A stretch of DNA of 64,000 nt from Mycolicibacterium doricum (GTDB taxonomy: Bacteria; Actinomycetota; Actinomycetes; Mycobacteriales; Mycobacteriaceae): assembly GCF_010728155.1 (NCBI RefSeq), contig NZ_AP022605.1, forward strand, positions 2,542,001 to 2,606,000, read 5' to 3'. Within the stretch, counting starts at the first letter, position 1. Each line of letters starts with the position of its first letter. Shown here piece by piece: positions 17,693 through 28,097 of the stretch. The notes under the pieces were generated by a model. It searched no databases, was not told where the DNA came from, and saw only the letters and a program-made list of their open reading frames with translations. The position numbers were made by a program, and so were the translations under genes.

Positions 17693-17711
17693 CTTGCTGA
17701 GGCCAACCTCG
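17693..17711. promoter_or_regulatory. Imperfect inverted repeat upstream of VIT transporter (IdeR-like, tentative)
   Basis: CTGAGG and CCTCGG flank CCAA (5 of 6 positions paired). Aligned to the mycobacterial IdeR consensus (19-bp TTAGGTTAGGCTAACCTAA), about 12 positions agree, mostly on one side. The location fits control of an iron transporter, but the match is weak. Confidence 0.3.
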
Positions 17712-17761
17712 GTGCGCCGTATCACAGTTTCGGGGAATGGACAGCGAGGTTACCGTGAGGT

Positions 17762-19699
17762 GTGACCACCACTGCGGAGCATCTGCGAAACGCCCTCGAC
17801 GGCCGCTGGCGTGACGTGAAGAACGACATGCGGGACAAACTCTCCCACGAGGTCTTCACACCGCATTACACCCCGAACACGGTCATCGCCCGAACCAAGG
17901 TGGACGAACAATTGCGGATCATGGCCGCCGAGGGCGCCGCCCAGGACGGCTTCGCAAAGGAGCACGGCGGCAACGGCAATGTGGGTGCGGCCACCACCCA
18001 GATCGAGATGCTCGCGATGAGCGACCTCTCGCTGATGGTCAAGGCCGGAGTGCAGTGGGGCCTGTTCGGTGGCGCCGTGGAGAACCTCGGCACCGAACGC
18101 CACCACGAGCGGTACGTCAAGCGCGTCATCGACTGCGACCTGCTCGGCTGTTTCGCGATGACCGAGACCGGACACGGCAGCGATGTGCAGTCCCTCGAGA
18201 CGACGGCCACCTACGACTCGGAGACCCAGGAGTTCGTCGTGAACTCCCCCACCCCGACCTCCCGTAAGGACTACATCGGTGGCGCCGCCCAAACAGCCCG
18301 GATGGCAGCGGTTTTCGCGCAGCTGATCACCCACGAGGGCGGCGAGCCGGTCCACCACGGCGTGCACTGCGTGCTGGTGCCGATCCGCGACGAGGACGGC
18401 AACGACATGCCCGGGGTCACCACGTCGGACTGCGACTACAAGGGCGGCCTACCGGGTGTCGACAACGGCCGCATCGTCTTCGACAACGTGCGGGTGCCGC
18501 GGGAGAACCTGCTGAACCGCTACGGCGACGTGGCCGAGGACGGCACCTACACCTCGCCCATCGAGAACCCGAACCGCCGCTTCTTCACGATGCTGGGCAC
18601 ATTGATCCGTGGCCGCGTCACTGTCGGGGGCAGCGGCGCCGCCGCCGCGCGGGTCGCCCTCGACATCGCGACCCGGTATGCGTTGCAGCGCAGGCAGTTT
18701 TCGGGGCCCGACGGCGGCGAGGTCGTCATCATGGAATACCTGGTGCACCAGCGCAGGCTGCTGCCGTTGGTGGCCCGCTCGTATGCACTGCAGTTCGCGC
18801 AGAACGAGCTGGTCGCCAAGTGTCACGAACTGCAGAGCACGGAGCACCCCGACGCCGAGGAGCAACGGGAACTTGAGGCCCGCGCGGCCGGCCTCAAGGC
18901 GGCCAACACCTGGCATGCCAGCCGGGCGATCCAGGAGGCCCGCGAGGCGTGCGGCGGCGCCGGCTACCTCGCCGAGAACCGGCTCATCGGGCTACGCGGG
19001 GACATCGACGTTTTCACCACCTTCGAGGGTGACAACCACGTGCTGACCCAGCTCGTCGCGAAGGAATTGCTGACCGCCTATGCTGACGACGTCAAGGGTA
19101 TGAGCCCGGTGGACTGGGTGCGCTTCGCGGCCAACACCGTCGGCACGCGGGTGATCAAAAGGACTGCGGCCGAGACGATCATGCAGACCATCCTCGACAC
19201 CCGGCAGGACAACGAGGAAGAGGGCAGCCTGTTCAACCGGGGCACCCAGGTGCAGATGTTCGAGGATCGCGAGGAGTACCTGCTGTCCTCGGTGGCCCGG
19301 CGGCTGCAGGCCAAGTCGAAGGAGATGTCGGCGTTCGACGCGTTCAACGCCGTGCAGGACCACGTCCTGCACACCGCGCAGGCCCATATCGACCGGATCG
19401 TGCTCGAGGCGTTCGTCGCGGGCATCGACACGTGTGCGGACGAGGAGGCCAAAAACATCCTCGGCATGGTCTGCGATCTGTACGCGCTGTCGGTGGTCGA
19501 AGACGACAAAGCCTGGTTCATCGAGCACCGGTTCCTTTCGACCGAGCGCGCGAAGGCGGTCACCCGTGGCATCAACGAGCGGTGCCGCTCGCTGCGGCCA
19601 CACGCGGAGCTCCTGGTCGACGGCTTCGGTATTCCCGAGCAGCTGCGCTACGCCGCGATGATGGACCCCGACGAACTGACGACGGCGGGACCGGCTTAG
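17762..19699 (+). CDS. Acyl-CoA dehydrogenase (long form)
   Basis: A 645-residue flavin-dependent acyl-CoA dehydrogenase, longer than the ~390-residue classic enzymes and closer to the acyl-CoA oxidase-like subgroup. The FAD-binding stretch GCFAMTETGHGSDVQS (residues ~134-149) and RRQFSGPDGG (~310) are clear. The catalytic base is probably the Glu in FTTFEGDNHVLTQ (~420). The C-terminal extension includes an Arg/Glu-rich helical domain (DNEEEGSLFNRG). It would introduce the alpha,beta double bond in beta-oxidation of a fatty acyl-CoA. The start is GTG at 17762, 5-6 bases after GTGAGGT. The substrate chain length is not predictable. Confidence 0.88.
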   Translation: MTTTAEHLRNALDGRWRDVKNDMRDKLSHEVFTPHYTPNTVIARTKVDEQLRIMAAEGAAQDGFAKEHGGNGNVGAATTQIEMLAMSDLSLMVKAGVQWGLFGGAVENLGTERHHERYVKRVIDCDLLGCFAMTETGHGSDVQSLETTATYDSETQEFVVNSPTPTSRKDYIGGAAQTARMAAVFAQLITHEGGEPVHHGVHCVLVPIRDEDGNDMPGVTTSDCDYKGGLPGVDNGRIVFDNVRVPRENLLNRYGDVAEDGTYTSPIENPNRRFFTMLGTLIRGRVTVGGSGAAAARVALDIATRYALQRRQFSGPDGGEVVIMEYLVHQRRLLPLVARSYALQFAQNELVAKCHELQSTEHPDAEEQRELEARAAGLKAANTWHASRAIQEAREACGGAGYLAENRLIGLRGDIDVFTTFEGDNHVLTQLVAKELLTAYADDVKGMSPVDWVRFAANTVGTRVIKRTAAETIMQTILDTRQDNEEEGSLFNRGTQVQMFEDREEYLLSSVARRLQAKSKEMSAFDAFNAVQDHVLHTAQAHIDRIVLEAFVAGIDTCADEEAKNILGMVCDLYALSVVEDDKAWFIEHRFLSTERAKAVTRGINERCRSLRPHAELLVDGFGIPEQLRYAAMMDPDELTTAGPA

Positions 19700-19721
19700 C
19701 CGTTGGGCGGTGTCGAGAAGC

Positions 19722-20051
19722 TCATCCCTCGCCGCCGAGTTCGGTCTGGTCCCGCTCGTTCTCGGCGGTGTCTTGAGCGATCGCCGATAAGTGGAGCCAC
19801 TTCTGGACATCGCCGCCGAGGCGGTCCGCCGACAGCTCGGCGAAGTCGAGGGCCTGGACGGCCATCGCCGCCAAGATCTTCATGGCTCGTCCGCTGTGGT
19901 GGATTTCGGTCATCAGCGTACCGAGCGCCTCGTAGTCTTCCGCGCACAACGCCGAGAGGTAGCGGCGGGCCTCGGCGAACTCACGATCGACGTGGGCCAG
20001 CTTGCGCCGGAAATCCTCGGGCGAGGGCAGGTCGTCGGGCATATCGGTCAT
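19722..20051 (-). CDS. Hypothetical protein (109 aa, helical)
   Basis: A short acidic, probably all-helical protein: MTDMPDDLPSPEDFRRKLAH, then EARRYLSALCAEDYEALGTL. I recognise no family. The ATG at 20051 follows a GGAAGGGGAC ribosome-binding stretch; a longer frame toward 20171 enters the tRNA-Asn flank and is unlikely. It is convergent with the acyl-CoA dehydrogenase (22-base gap) and lies downstream of tRNA-Asn on the same strand. No signal peptide or membrane helix is visible, and the single Cys is unremarkable. Confidence 0.65.
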   Translation of the reverse strand: MTDMPDDLPSPEDFRRKLAHVDREFAEARRYLSALCAEDYEALGTLMTEIHHSGRAMKILAAMAVQALDFAELSADRLGGDVQKWLHLSAIAQDTAENERDQTELGGEG

Positions 20052-20144
20052 GGGTCCCCTTCCGGTACCAGACGAAGCCATTCTCGGGGCAGACCTGTGC
20101 AGGTGGTGTCGTTCTGGCGGATCACCCACCTGACGAAACGAAAG

Positions 20145-20217
<73 letters not shown>

Positions 20218-20366
20218 CGGCAATGTCGGCGTGCGCTTTCCGCGCGGACCGAGGGATGACTCTAGCGTATGCACCGGTGCCCTCGCCAACGCGCTCCCTG
20301 GCACGGCGCGAACCGCCAGTCATGAGGCAGGATGGAGACCACGCACCGTCGAGTGGAAGGGCCTTC

Positions 20367-20612
20367 GTGATCGGGTACGTCGCTGTGATGGCCGTCGGCT
20401 ATGTCATGGGCACCAAGGCAGGCCGGCGCCGCTACGAGCAGATCGCGGGCACCTACCGCGCGGTGACAAGCAGTCCTGCCGCCAGGGCTGTCATCGAGAC
20501 GTCACGGCGCAAGATCGCCGAACGGGTTTCTCCCGACCCGCAGCTGGTGAATCTGACGCCGATCGACGAACAGACCGCGGTGTTGCGCCCGGAGGCACCC
20601 ACCGAGAAGTGA
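20367..20612 (+). CDS. Small membrane-anchored protein (Rv2342-like)
   Basis: An 81-residue protein. The N-terminus VIGYVAVMAVGYVMGTKAG is a single membrane helix with the GTKAGRRRYEQI motif that follows in many small actinobacterial membrane proteins. The rest is charged and cytoplasmic. The GTG at 20367 has GGAAGG seven bases upstream; an in-frame ATG at 20322 would put 15 polar residues before the helix. It matches Rv2342 in size and position. The function is unknown. Confidence 0.7.
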   Translation: MIGYVAVMAVGYVMGTKAGRRRYEQIAGTYRAVTSSPAARAVIETSRRKIAERVSPDPQLVNLTPIDEQTAVLRPEAPTEK

Positions 20613-20627
20613 GGCGTGAGGCGCCGC

Positions 20628-20912
20628 TTAGTTGCCGATGGCCGTGTCGATGGTGGTGCCGGGCAACAGCGGGCCCGTGCTGATCCCGATACCGTCTGCA
20701 CCGAACGCGACCCCTGGGGTGCCCACCGTGGCCCCAGTTCCGTTGGAGTAGGCCAGGCACTTGCCGTCGGCCTTGTTGCCGAACCATGCCAGGCACGCCG
20801 GACCGGCCTGCGTGGCTTGATCGGCGGTGGTGGTCAGCGCGACAGCAAACGGAGCAGCCACCGCCACCGCAGCGAACGCGCCGATCGCGACCGAGCGCCG
20901 GACCCGAATCAT
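20628..20912 (-). CDS. Small secreted mycobacterial protein (94 aa)
   Basis: A 94-residue protein with a typical signal peptide: MIRVRRSVAIGAFAAVAVAA then PFAVALTTTADQ, with cleavage probably near residue 28-30. The mature part is about 65 residues, Gly/Thr-rich, with two cysteines (PACLAWFGNKADGKCLAYSN) that could form one disulfide. I associate this pattern with a family of small exported mycobacterial proteins of unknown function. The start could also be a GTG two codons upstream. It is convergent with the Rv2342-like gene and lies downstream of dnaG on the same strand. Confidence 0.7.
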   Translation of the reverse strand: MIRVRRSVAIGAFAAVAVAAPFAVALTTTADQATQAGPACLAWFGNKADGKCLAYSNGTGATVGTPGVAFGADGIGISTGPLLPGTTIDTAIGN

Positions 20913-20991
20913 GGTTGCCACAGGTGCTGCCTTCCTGCTCGCCGTCCCCCAACGGGTATATAGCGCGCCCACCATATCGCGTTACGCGCAC

Positions 20992-22914
20992 TCACGCAGT
21001 CAAGTCATCGCCGCTGGCCTGTTCGAGCAGGCTGCGGCGGTAGGCCTCCATCGCCACCAGGTCACCGAACAGTGCGTGGTACTCGTCGCCCTGCTCCACC
21101 GGCGACATGCGCTGAAGTTTCGATTTCACCTCGGCAATCTGACGGCCCACCCAGACCTCCTGGAGCCGGGCCAGGACACCGGCGATGTAGCGGGGCAGCT
21201 TGTCGTCGTCCTCGACCCGGATGGCCTCGACACTCAACTCGTTGACCAGGTTGGCCGCCTGCGGGCTGGCGGTCTGCTCGCGCACCACCTCGATCCACTG
21301 CGCACCCGACAGCCCGGCGGCCGCGCCACCGGCTGCCTCGACAGCGGTGCGCACGGCCCGGTAGCCGGGATGGGTGAAGCTGTCGACGGTCAGCACGTCG
21401 AAGACCGGACCGGCCAGCGCCGGGTACTGCAGCGCCGATTTCAGCGCCTCCCGCTGAGGCCAGAGCGTCGGGTCCGCCGGATCGGGCCGCGCGGCGACAT
21501 CCGGGGCGCGCCGCGGCGCGGTGGCCGCCGGGTCCGCGCCGTTGCGCCGGCGACCGCGGTCGGGCATCCCGCGTTTGGCCGCCTCTTCGCGCACCCGGTT
21601 GAGCACCTGGGCCTCGTCGGCCCATCCCGTCCAGCCCGCCAGCCGGCGCGCGTACTCGTCGCGCAGTGCATAGTCGCGGATCCGGGACACCAGCGGCACG
21701 CAGCGGCGCAGCGCCTCCACCTGCGCGGCCGGGTCGTTGTCGAGGACGTCGCCGGCGGGGATCAGGCTCCGGATGGCGAATTCGAACATCGGGATCCGCC
21801 GCGCCACCAGGTCGCGCAGCGCGTTGTCCCCCGACTTGAGCCGCAGATCGCATGGGTCCATCCCATCGGCGGCGACCGCGACGAACGACTTGCCGGCCAC
21901 CTGCTGATCACCGTCGAACGCCTTGCGGGCGGCCGCCTGCCCGGCGGCGTCGCCGTCGAACACGAAGATCAGCTCACCGCGGTACCAGTTGTCGTCCATC
22001 ATCAACCGGCGCAGCAGCGCGAGGTGGCCTTCGCCGAACGCCGTACCGCAGGACGCGACGGCGGTCGTCTCGTTGGCCAGGTGCATCGCCATCACGTCGG
22101 TGTAGCCCTCGACGACGACGGCCCGGTGCGACTTGGCAATATCGCGCTTGGCCAGGTCGAGGCCGAAGAGCACCGCCGACTTCTTGTACAGCACCGTCTC
22201 GGGGGTGTTGACGTACTTTGCGTCCATCGGGTCGTCGTCGAAGATGCGCCGCGCACCGAACCCGATCACCTCGCCTCCGGCCGCCCGGATAGGCCAGAGC
22301 AGCCGGCGGTGGAAACGGTCCATCGGCCCGCGCTTGCCCTCCCGGGACAGCCCGGCCGCCTCGAGCTCCCTGAACTCGAATCCCTTGCGCAGCAGGTGCT
22401 TGGTGAGCTTGTCCCAGCCCGACGGGGCGAAGCCGCAGCCGAAGCGGGCGGCCGCCTGGGCGTCGAAGTTGCGCTCGATGAGGTATTGCCGCGCCGGGGC
22501 GGCCTCCTCGGATGTCAACGCCTCGGCGTAGAACTCACTCGCGGCGGCGTTGGCAGCCAGCAGCCGGCTGCGGCTGCCCCGGTCGCGTTGCACGTTGCTA
22601 GTCGAGCCGCCGGTGTAGGTGACGGTGTAGCCGATGCGGTCGGCGAGCAGTTCCACCGATTCCACGAAGCTGACGTGCTCGATCTTCTGCACGAACGCAT
22701 ACACGTCACCGCCTTCCCCGCAGCCGAAGCAGTGGAAGTGCCCGTGGTTGGGACGCACGTGGAACGACGGCGATTTCTCGTCGTGGAACGGGCACAGACC
22801 CTTGAGCGAATCGGCGCCGGCCCGGCGCAGTTGCACGTAGTCGCCGACGACGTCCTCGATGCGCACACGTTCACGGATGGCCGCGATGTCGCGATCTGGA
22901 ATCCGCCCGGCCAC
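20992..22914 (-). CDS. dnaG: DNA primase
   Basis: A 640-residue bacterial primase that makes RNA primers at the replication fork. The N-terminal CHC2 zinc finger has CPFHDEKSPSF and HFHCFGCGEGGD (residues ~41-66). The TOPRIM core at ~265-350 carries VVVEGYTDVMAMH and FVFDGDAAG, the metal-binding acidic motifs. The C-terminal ~150 residues would bind DnaB helicase. The start is GTG at 22914, four bases after the dgt stop at 22919, so the two form an operon. It corresponds to Rv2343c. Confidence 0.97.
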   Translation of the reverse strand: MAGRIPDRDIAAIRERVRIEDVVGDYVQLRRAGADSLKGLCPFHDEKSPSFHVRPNHGHFHCFGCGEGGDVYAFVQKIEHVSFVESVELLADRIGYTVTYTGGSTSNVQRDRGSRSRLLAANAAASEFYAEALTSEEAAPARQYLIERNFDAQAAARFGCGFAPSGWDKLTKHLLRKGFEFRELEAAGLSREGKRGPMDRFHRRLLWPIRAAGGEVIGFGARRIFDDDPMDAKYVNTPETVLYKKSAVLFGLDLAKRDIAKSHRAVVVEGYTDVMAMHLANETTAVASCGTAFGEGHLALLRRLMMDDNWYRGELIFVFDGDAAGQAAARKAFDGDQQVAGKSFVAVAADGMDPCDLRLKSGDNALRDLVARRIPMFEFAIRSLIPAGDVLDNDPAAQVEALRRCVPLVSRIRDYALRDEYARRLAGWTGWADEAQVLNRVREEAAKRGMPDRGRRRNGADPAATAPRRAPDVAARPDPADPTLWPQREALKSALQYPALAGPVFDVLTVDSFTHPGYRAVRTAVEAAGGAAAGLSGAQWIEVVREQTASPQAANLVNELSVEAIRVEDDDKLPRYIAGVLARLQEVWVGRQIAEVKSKLQRMSPVEQGDEYHALFGDLVAMEAYRRSLLEQASGDDLTA

Positions 22915-22918
22915 CAGC

Positions 22919-24190
22919 TCAGTCTAGAGGTCTGGGCGAGCGCGCCTCGTGCACTCGTTCGAGCCGTCCCTCGGTGTAGGACGCAATCTGATCGATCACC
23001 ACGCGCAGCCGCGCGCCGTCGTCGGGGGCGGCGACGAACTCCGGTGCGAAGAGCGGATCGAGGCTGCTCGGCGCCTGCGCCCACAGGATCAGGGCCACCT
23101 GGTGGATGCGGGTGCGCTGGTCGGCCTGGACCCCCAGGTGCCCGTGGTCGCTCATGATGAATTGCAGTGCCAGCATCTTGAGCACCGCCACCTCGGCGCG
23201 CACCAGCGTCGGCACCGCCAGTTCGGTGTCGAAGCGCCGCAGCAGCCCCTCGCCGGCGACCGACCTGGTCTCGGTGATCGCCGCGTTGGCGAAGCGGCCG
23301 ACCAGTTCGCTGGTCATCCGTTTGAGCGCGACCGAGGCGGCCAGGGTGCCGTCGTACTTGCCGACCTGCGACACCACCGGCAGTTGCGAGAGGCGCTCGG
23401 CGGCGCCCAGCAGATCGTCGAGCGCCAAGGTCGGGAAGGCCTCGGCGCCCAGGCGCGCCAGCGAAGCGGCCGCGTCGTCGTCGGCCAGCACCCGCAGATC
23501 GATGCGGCCGGAGACGACGCCGTCCTCGACGTCGTGCACCGAGTAGGCCACGTCGTCGGCCCAGTCCATCACCTGGGCCTCCAGGCACGGCCGCTCGGCG
23601 GGGGCGCCCTTACGCACCCAGGCGGCCGCGGGGGCGTCGTCGTCGTAGAAGCCGAACTTCGTGCGGTCACCGCGCTGCCACGGGTACTTCGTCACCGCGT
23701 CCAGCGCCGCCCGGGTCAGGTTCAGCCCGGCACTGCTACCGTCGAGGTCAACGACTTTGGGCTCCAGCCGGGTGAGGATGCGGAAGTTCTGCGCATTTCC
23801 CTCGAAACCCCCGAACGCCTTGGCGATCTCATTGAGCGCGCGTTCACCGTTGTGCCCATACGGCGGATGACCGATGTCGTGGGCAAGGCCGGCGAGGTCG
23901 ACCAGGTCGGGGTCACAGCCCAGGCCCACGGCCATCCCCCGACCGATCTGGGCGACCTCGAGCGAATGCGTCAGCCGGGTGCGGGGCGTGTCCCCCTCCC
24001 GCGGGCCAACCACCTGGGTCTTGTCCGCGAGCCGGCGCAGCGCAGCGCAGTGCAGTACCCGGGCGCGGTCGCGCGCGAAGTCGGTGCGGTGCTCGATGCC
24101 GGCGCCCGGCAGGACAGCGCTCTTCGCCGGTTCGGCCACCCGACGTTGGCGATCGAACTGGTCGTAGCTGTCCTGCAGTCGTGGGTTCAC
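22919..24190 (-). CDS. dgt: Deoxyguanosinetriphosphate triphosphohydrolase-like protein
   Basis: A 423-residue HD-domain dNTPase that would hydrolyse dNTPs to the nucleoside and triphosphate. The HD metal ligands appear as [14 protein letters not shown] (residue ~72), [14 protein letters not shown] (~105) and [14 protein letters not shown] (~200). The GTG at 24190 ([13 protein letters not shown]) is chosen because the similarity I recall for mycobacterial Dgt starts at about that point; a frame to 24211 is open. It is divergent from the TPM-domain gene and co-directional with dnaG. It corresponds to Rv2344c. Confidence 0.93.
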   Translation of the reverse strand: MNPRLQDSYDQFDRQRRVAEPAKSAVLPGAGIEHRTDFARDRARVLHCAALRRLADKTQVVGPREGDTPRTRLTHSLEVAQIGRGMAVGLGCDPDLVDLAGLAHDIGHPPYGHNGERALNEIAKAFGGFEGNAQNFRILTRLEPKVVDLDGSSAGLNLTRAALDAVTKYPWQRGDRTKFGFYDDDAPAAAWVRKGAPAERPCLEAQVMDWADDVAYSVHDVEDGVVSGRIDLRVLADDDAAASLARLGAEAFPTLALDDLLGAAERLSQLPVVSQVGKYDGTLAASVALKRMTSELVGRFANAAITETRSVAGEGLLRRFDTELAVPTLVRAEVAVLKMLALQFIMSDHGHLGVQADQRTRIHQVALILWAQAPSSLDPLFAPEFVAAPDDGARLRVVIDQIASYTEGRLERVHEARSPRPLD

Positions 24191-24262
24191 CGAGGAACAG
24201 TCTGCCAGCACGGTCCGTCGGTCTCCTCAAGGTCGGGTGCGCGCGGCACTACATTGACGACC

Positions 24263-26254
24263 ATGCGCATCACGCGACTGCTCGCACTGCTCGCCACCTT
24301 CCTGACGGCGGGTGTCCTCCTTGCGCCGGTCACTGCCGCCGAACCGCCGTTCCGACTGCCGGGTTACGTCACCGACCAGGCCGGCGCCCTGTCCGCCACG
24401 CAGCGCGGCCAGGTCCAGGAGGCCGTCGATCGCCTCTACACCGACCGCCAGATCCGGCTGTGGGTGGTGTTCGTCGACGACTTCTCCGGCCAGGGTGCGG
24501 TCAGCTGGGCGCGCAGCACCATGCAGATCAGCGATCTGGGGAGCTTCGACGCGCTGCTGGCGGTGGCGACCGTCGACCGCGCTTACGCACTGCAGGTGCC
24601 GTCGTCGGTGCCGGACCTCACCGCCGCGGAAGTCGACGAGGTGCGGCGCGACCAGGTCGAACCCGCGCTACGCGGCGGCGACTGGGCGGCAGCTGCGATA
24701 GCCGCTGCCGACGGTCTGAACAACGCCGCCGCACCGGCCCAAATCGCCTGGGGTGGCCTGCTGTTCGCCTTGGGTGTCATCGCACTCGCCGTCGTGGTCC
24801 TGTGGGTGTGGGCCCAGCGGCGTCGCCGCAAGCGCCGCGCCGCCGAGATCGAGCGAGCCCGCCGCCTCGACCCGAGCGATCCGAACGCGCTGGCGTCGGT
24901 GCCCATCGACGCCCTCGACGAACTGTCGAAATCGATGGTGGTCGAAGTGGACAACGCCGTACGCACCAGCAGCAATGAACTGGCGCTGGCGGTCGAGGAA
25001 TTCGGTGAAGAACGCACCGAGCCGTTCACCCGCGCGGTCGAGGCCGCCAAACAGACATTGGCACAGGCGTTCACCGTGCGCCAGCAACTCGACGACGCGA
25101 TCCCCGAGACCCCCGCGCAACGTCGGGACCTGTTGACCCGGGTGATCGTCGCCGCCGCGAAGGCCGACGGTGAACTCGACGCTCAGACCGAGAACTTCGA
25201 GCGGTTGCGTGAACTCGTCATCAACGCGCCGTCGCGGCTGGACCGTCTGACCCAGCGCGTCGTCGACGTCACCGCCCGCATCGAACCGTCCCGCCGGAAG
25301 CTGGCCGCCCTGCACACCGAATTCGACGCCGCCGCGCTGGCGTCGGTCGCGGGCAACGTCGATGCCGCGACAGAACTGATGACGTTCGCCGACCAGAACA
25401 TCACCCGCGGCCGGGAGCTGGCAGCCCGGCCGGTGGCCGGTCAGCAGAGCGAACTCGTCGATGCGGTGCGCGCCGCGGAATCCGCGTTGAGCCAGGCCAG
25501 TTCGCTGCTCGACGCGGTGGACAGCGCCGCCAGCGACATCCGGCGGGCGGCGACGCGGCTGCCCGCGGTGATCGAGGACATCCAGTCCGGGATCCGTCAG
25601 GCCGGTGAGCTCCTGTCCGCCGGTGACGTGCCGCAGCGCGCCGAGCTGGCGACCGCACGTGATGCCGCCTCAGCGGCCGTCGCGACCGCACAGCAGTCGG
25701 GTTCGACCGATCCGCTGGGCGCCTTCACCCAGCTGACGAAGGCCGATGCCGATCTCGACCGTCTGCTGGCCACCGTCGAAAAGGAACGCGAGGCCGCCGA
25801 ACGGCTGAACCGGGCGCTGGAGGAGGCACTGTTCGTGGCCCGGTCTCGGGTGCGGTCGGTGTCGGACTTCATCGACACCCGGCGCGGCAGCATCGGCCCG
25901 GAAGCCAGAACCCGGCTGGCCGAGGCGGTGCGTCAGATCGGCGCCGCGGACGGCAAACGCGCCACCAACCCGTCTGAGGCGATCGCCCACGCGAACGGCG
26001 CGGCCATGCTCGCCGCGCAGGCGCAGCAACTCGCCAACGCCGACGTGCAGCACGCGCAGCAGGCCTACCGGGGCCGCTACGGCGGGGGCGGTGGCGGCGG
26101 CAACATGGGCGCGATGATCGGCGGGATCCTGATCGGCAACATCCTCAGCGGCGGTATGCGCGGCGGCTTCGGCGGTGGCGGCTTCGGCCCGGGATCCTTC
26201 GGCGGCTCCGGCGGTGGCGGCGGCGGGATGTTCGGCGGCGGTGGCCGCTTCTAA
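24263..26254 (+). CDS. Secreted/membrane TPM-domain protein (Rv2345-like)
   Basis: A 663-residue protein. A signal peptide is at residues 1-26 ([20 protein letters not shown]). A TPM (YgcG) domain spans ~30-150 ([41 protein letters not shown]). A membrane helix is at about 170-190 ([19 protein letters not shown]), followed by a long Ala/Arg/Glu-rich coiled-coil segment (~210-600). The C-terminal ~60 residues are almost pure Gly with Met/Phe ([13 protein letters not shown], then [13 protein letters not shown]). TPM domains are linked to membrane-protein quality control; the role here is not known. It converges on glyS, with stop codons overlapping by 4 bases. Confidence 0.82.
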   Translation: MRITRLLALLATFLTAGVLLAPVTAAEPPFRLPGYVTDQAGALSATQRGQVQEAVDRLYTDRQIRLWVVFVDDFSGQGAVSWARSTMQISDLGSFDALLAVATVDRAYALQVPSSVPDLTAAEVDEVRRDQVEPALRGGDWAAAAIAAADGLNNAAAPAQIAWGGLLFALGVIALAVVVLWVWAQRRRRKRRAAEIERARRLDPSDPNALASVPIDALDELSKSMVVEVDNAVRTSSNELALAVEEFGEERTEPFTRAVEAAKQTLAQAFTVRQQLDDAIPETPAQRRDLLTRVIVAAAKADGELDAQTENFERLRELVINAPSRLDRLTQRVVDVTARIEPSRRKLAALHTEFDAAALASVAGNVDAATELMTFADQNITRGRELAARPVAGQQSELVDAVRAAESALSQASSLLDAVDSAASDIRRAATRLPAVIEDIQSGIRQAGELLSAGDVPQRAELATARDAASAAVATAQQSGSTDPLGAFTQLTKADADLDRLLATVEKEREAAERLNRALEEALFVARSRVRSVSDFIDTRRGSIGPEARTRLAEAVRQIGAADGKRATNPSEAIAHANGAAMLAAQAQQLANADVQHAQQAYRGRYGGGGGGGNMGAMIGGILIGNILSGGMRGGFGGGGFGPGSFGGSGGGGGGMFGGGGRF

Positions 26255-27648
26255 CATCCCATGAGCCGCACCGCGAGATAGTCGCTGACTGCCCCGAGGC
26301 CGATGCGGTCCTGGGTCATCGTGTCCCGCTCGCGGATCGTCACGGCATGGTCCTCGAGCGAGTCGAAGTCGACGGTGATGCAGTACGGGGTGCCGATCTC
26401 GTCCTGGCGGCGGTAGCGACGGCCGATCGCACCGGCGTCGTCGAACTCGACGTTCCAGTTCTTGCGCAACTCGGCGGCGAGGTCACGTGCCTTGGGTGAC
26501 AGGTCGGCGTGGCGTGACAGTGGCAGCACCGCGGCCTTGACCGGGGCCAGCCGCGGGTCGAGTCTCAGCACCGTGCGCTTGTCGACACCGCCCTTCGCGT
26601 TGGGGGCGTCGTCCTCGGTGTAGGCGTCGACCAGGAAGGCCATCAGCGACCGGGTCAGCCCTGCCGCCGGTTCGATCACGTACGGCGTGTAGCGGAGATC
26701 GCTCGCTTGGTCGTAGAACGACAGGTCGGTACCGGAGTGCTTCGAATGGGTGGACAGGTCGAAATCGGTGCGGTTGGCCACACCTTCGAGCTCCCCCCAC
26801 GGGTTGCCGGCGAAGCCGAACTTGTACTCGATGTCGACCGTGCGGTCCGAATAGTGCGACAGCTTGTCCTTCGGATGCTCGTAGAGCCGGAGGTTGTCAC
26901 GGTCGATGCCGAGGTCGACGTACCACTGCAGGCGGGTGTCGATCCAGTACTGGTGCCACTCCTCGGCCGTCGACGGTGCGACGAAGAACTCCATCTCCAT
27001 CTGCTCGAACTCGCGGGTGCGGAAGATGAAGTTGCCCGGGGTGATCTCGTTGCGGAAGCTCTTGCCGATCTGGCCGATGCCGAAGGGCGGCTTCTTGCGT
27101 GCCGTGGTCACCACGTTGGCGAAGTTCACGAAGATGCCTTGGGCGGTCTCCGGCCGCAGGTAGTGCAGCCCCTCCTCGCTCTCGATCGGGCCGAGGTAGG
27201 TCTTGAGCATCATGTTGAAGTCGCGCGGTTCGGTCCACTGACCCTTGGTGCCGCAGTCCGGGCAGGTGATCTCGGTCATCGGCACCGAGTCCGGATCGAC
27301 GGCGGTCTCGCCCTTGCCCTTCTTCGCGGCGTACGCCTCCTGCATGTGGTCCTGCCGGTGGCGCTTGTGGCAGTTCAGACATTCGACCAGCGGATCGTTG
27401 AACACCTCGACGTGACCGGAGGCCACCCACACCTCGCGCGGAAGGATGATGGCGGAGTCCAAGCCCACGACATCGTCCCGAGCCGTCACGACGGCTTTCC
27501 ACCACTGCCGCTTGATGTTCTCCTTGAGCTCCACCCCGAGCGGCCCGTAGTCCCACGCCGATTTCGTGCCGCCGTAGATCTCGCCGGATTGGTAGACCAA
27601 TCCACGGCGTTTCGCCAGGTTCGCAACGGTGTCGATGATGGATGCCAC
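26251..27648 (-). CDS. glyS: Glycyl-tRNA synthetase (alpha2 type)
   Basis: A 465-residue class II aminoacyl-tRNA synthetase of the dimeric bacterial/eukaryotic type. It has the N-terminal [15 protein letters not shown], motif 2 ([12 protein letters not shown]), motif 3 ([10 protein letters not shown]), and an anticodon-binding C-terminus. An insertion has zinc-type cysteines (CLNCHKRH and CPDCGTKG). It charges tRNA-Gly in the cytoplasm. The GTG at 27648 ([16 protein letters not shown]) is the natural start. It is divergent from smtB. It corresponds to Rv2357c. Confidence 0.96.
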   Translation of the reverse strand: MASIIDTVANLAKRRGLVYQSGEIYGGTKSAWDYGPLGVELKENIKRQWWKAVVTARDDVVGLDSAIILPREVWVASGHVEVFNDPLVECLNCHKRHRQDHMQEAYAAKKGKGETAVDPDSVPMTEITCPDCGTKGQWTEPRDFNMMLKTYLGPIESEEGLHYLRPETAQGIFVNFANVVTTARKKPPFGIGQIGKSFRNEITPGNFIFRTREFEQMEMEFFVAPSTAEEWHQYWIDTRLQWYVDLGIDRDNLRLYEHPKDKLSHYSDRTVDIEYKFGFAGNPWGELEGVANRTDFDLSTHSKHSGTDLSFYDQASDLRYTPYVIEPAAGLTRSLMAFLVDAYTEDDAPNAKGGVDKRTVLRLDPRLAPVKAAVLPLSRHADLSPKARDLAAELRKNWNVEFDDAGAIGRRYRRQDEIGTPYCITVDFDSLEDHAVTIRERDTMTQDRIGLGAVSDYLAVRLMGC

Positions 27649-27703
27649 GGTGCACCAGCGTAGTGGGCGCTCGCGACCCCTCCCGCCACCGCGTCGGCAG
27701 CCG

Positions 27704-27731
27704 TTGACATGCGGATCGATGCATGTATCGT
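27704..27731 (+). promoter_or_regulatory. smtB-zur promoter with embedded palindromic operator
   Basis: TTGACA (27704-27709) and TATCGT (27726-27731, preceded by TG) are spaced by 16 bases. Between and overlapping them, ACATGC (27707-27712) and GCATGT (27721-27726) form a perfect 6-bp inverted repeat around GGATCGAT. Repressor bound there would block RNA polymerase. SmtB autoregulation with release by zinc is known for the M. tuberculosis operon. Confidence 0.7.
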
Positions 27732-27740
27732 GGCGGCCAA

Positions 27741-28097
27741 ATGAAAATCGTTTCCAGCACTGCGGGGTCAGACGCCGCTCCCGAACACGGGGTGTCGTCG
27801 CCGCTGCCGTCGCGTGAGGTGCTCGACACCGCCGGTGAGCTGCTGCGTGCACTGGCCGCGCCGGTGCGGATCGCAATCGTGCTGCATCTCCGGCATTCGG
27901 CGCGCTGCGTCCACGAACTCGTCGACGCGCTGGGCGTTCCCCAGCCCCTGGTCAGCCAGCACCTGCGCATCCTCAAACAGGCGGGGGTGGTGGCCAGCGA
28001 GCGGTCCGGCCGCGAGGTGCTCTACCGGCTCGTCGACGCACACCTGGTGCACATCGTCGCCGACGCCGTCGCGCACGCCGGGGAGGACGTTCAGTGA
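27741..28097 (+). CDS. smtB: ArsR/SmtB family zinc-responsive repressor
   Basis: A 118-residue winged-helix repressor. The recognition helix region is [16 protein letters not shown] (~residues 70-85). The C-terminal helix carries [17 protein letters not shown], which fits the alpha-5 metal site pattern (DxH...HxxE) for zinc. In M. tuberculosis SmtB (Rv2358) represses this operon and is released by Zn2+, giving co-expression of Zur. The ATG at 27741 is preferred over one at 27723 that lies inside the promoter. The stop overlaps the zur start by 4 bases (GTGA). Confidence 0.93.
   Translation: MKIVSSTAGSDAAPEHGVSSPLPSREVLDTAGELLRALAAPVRIAIVLHLRHSARCVHELVDALGVPQPLVSQHLRILKQAGVVASERSGREVLYRLVDAHLVHIVADAVAHAGEDVQ

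Noticed and set aside
20827..23157. Long plus-strand open frame opposite dnaG
   Set aside because: It is antisense to a clear DNA primase; its composition is typical of shadow frames in GC-rich DNA.
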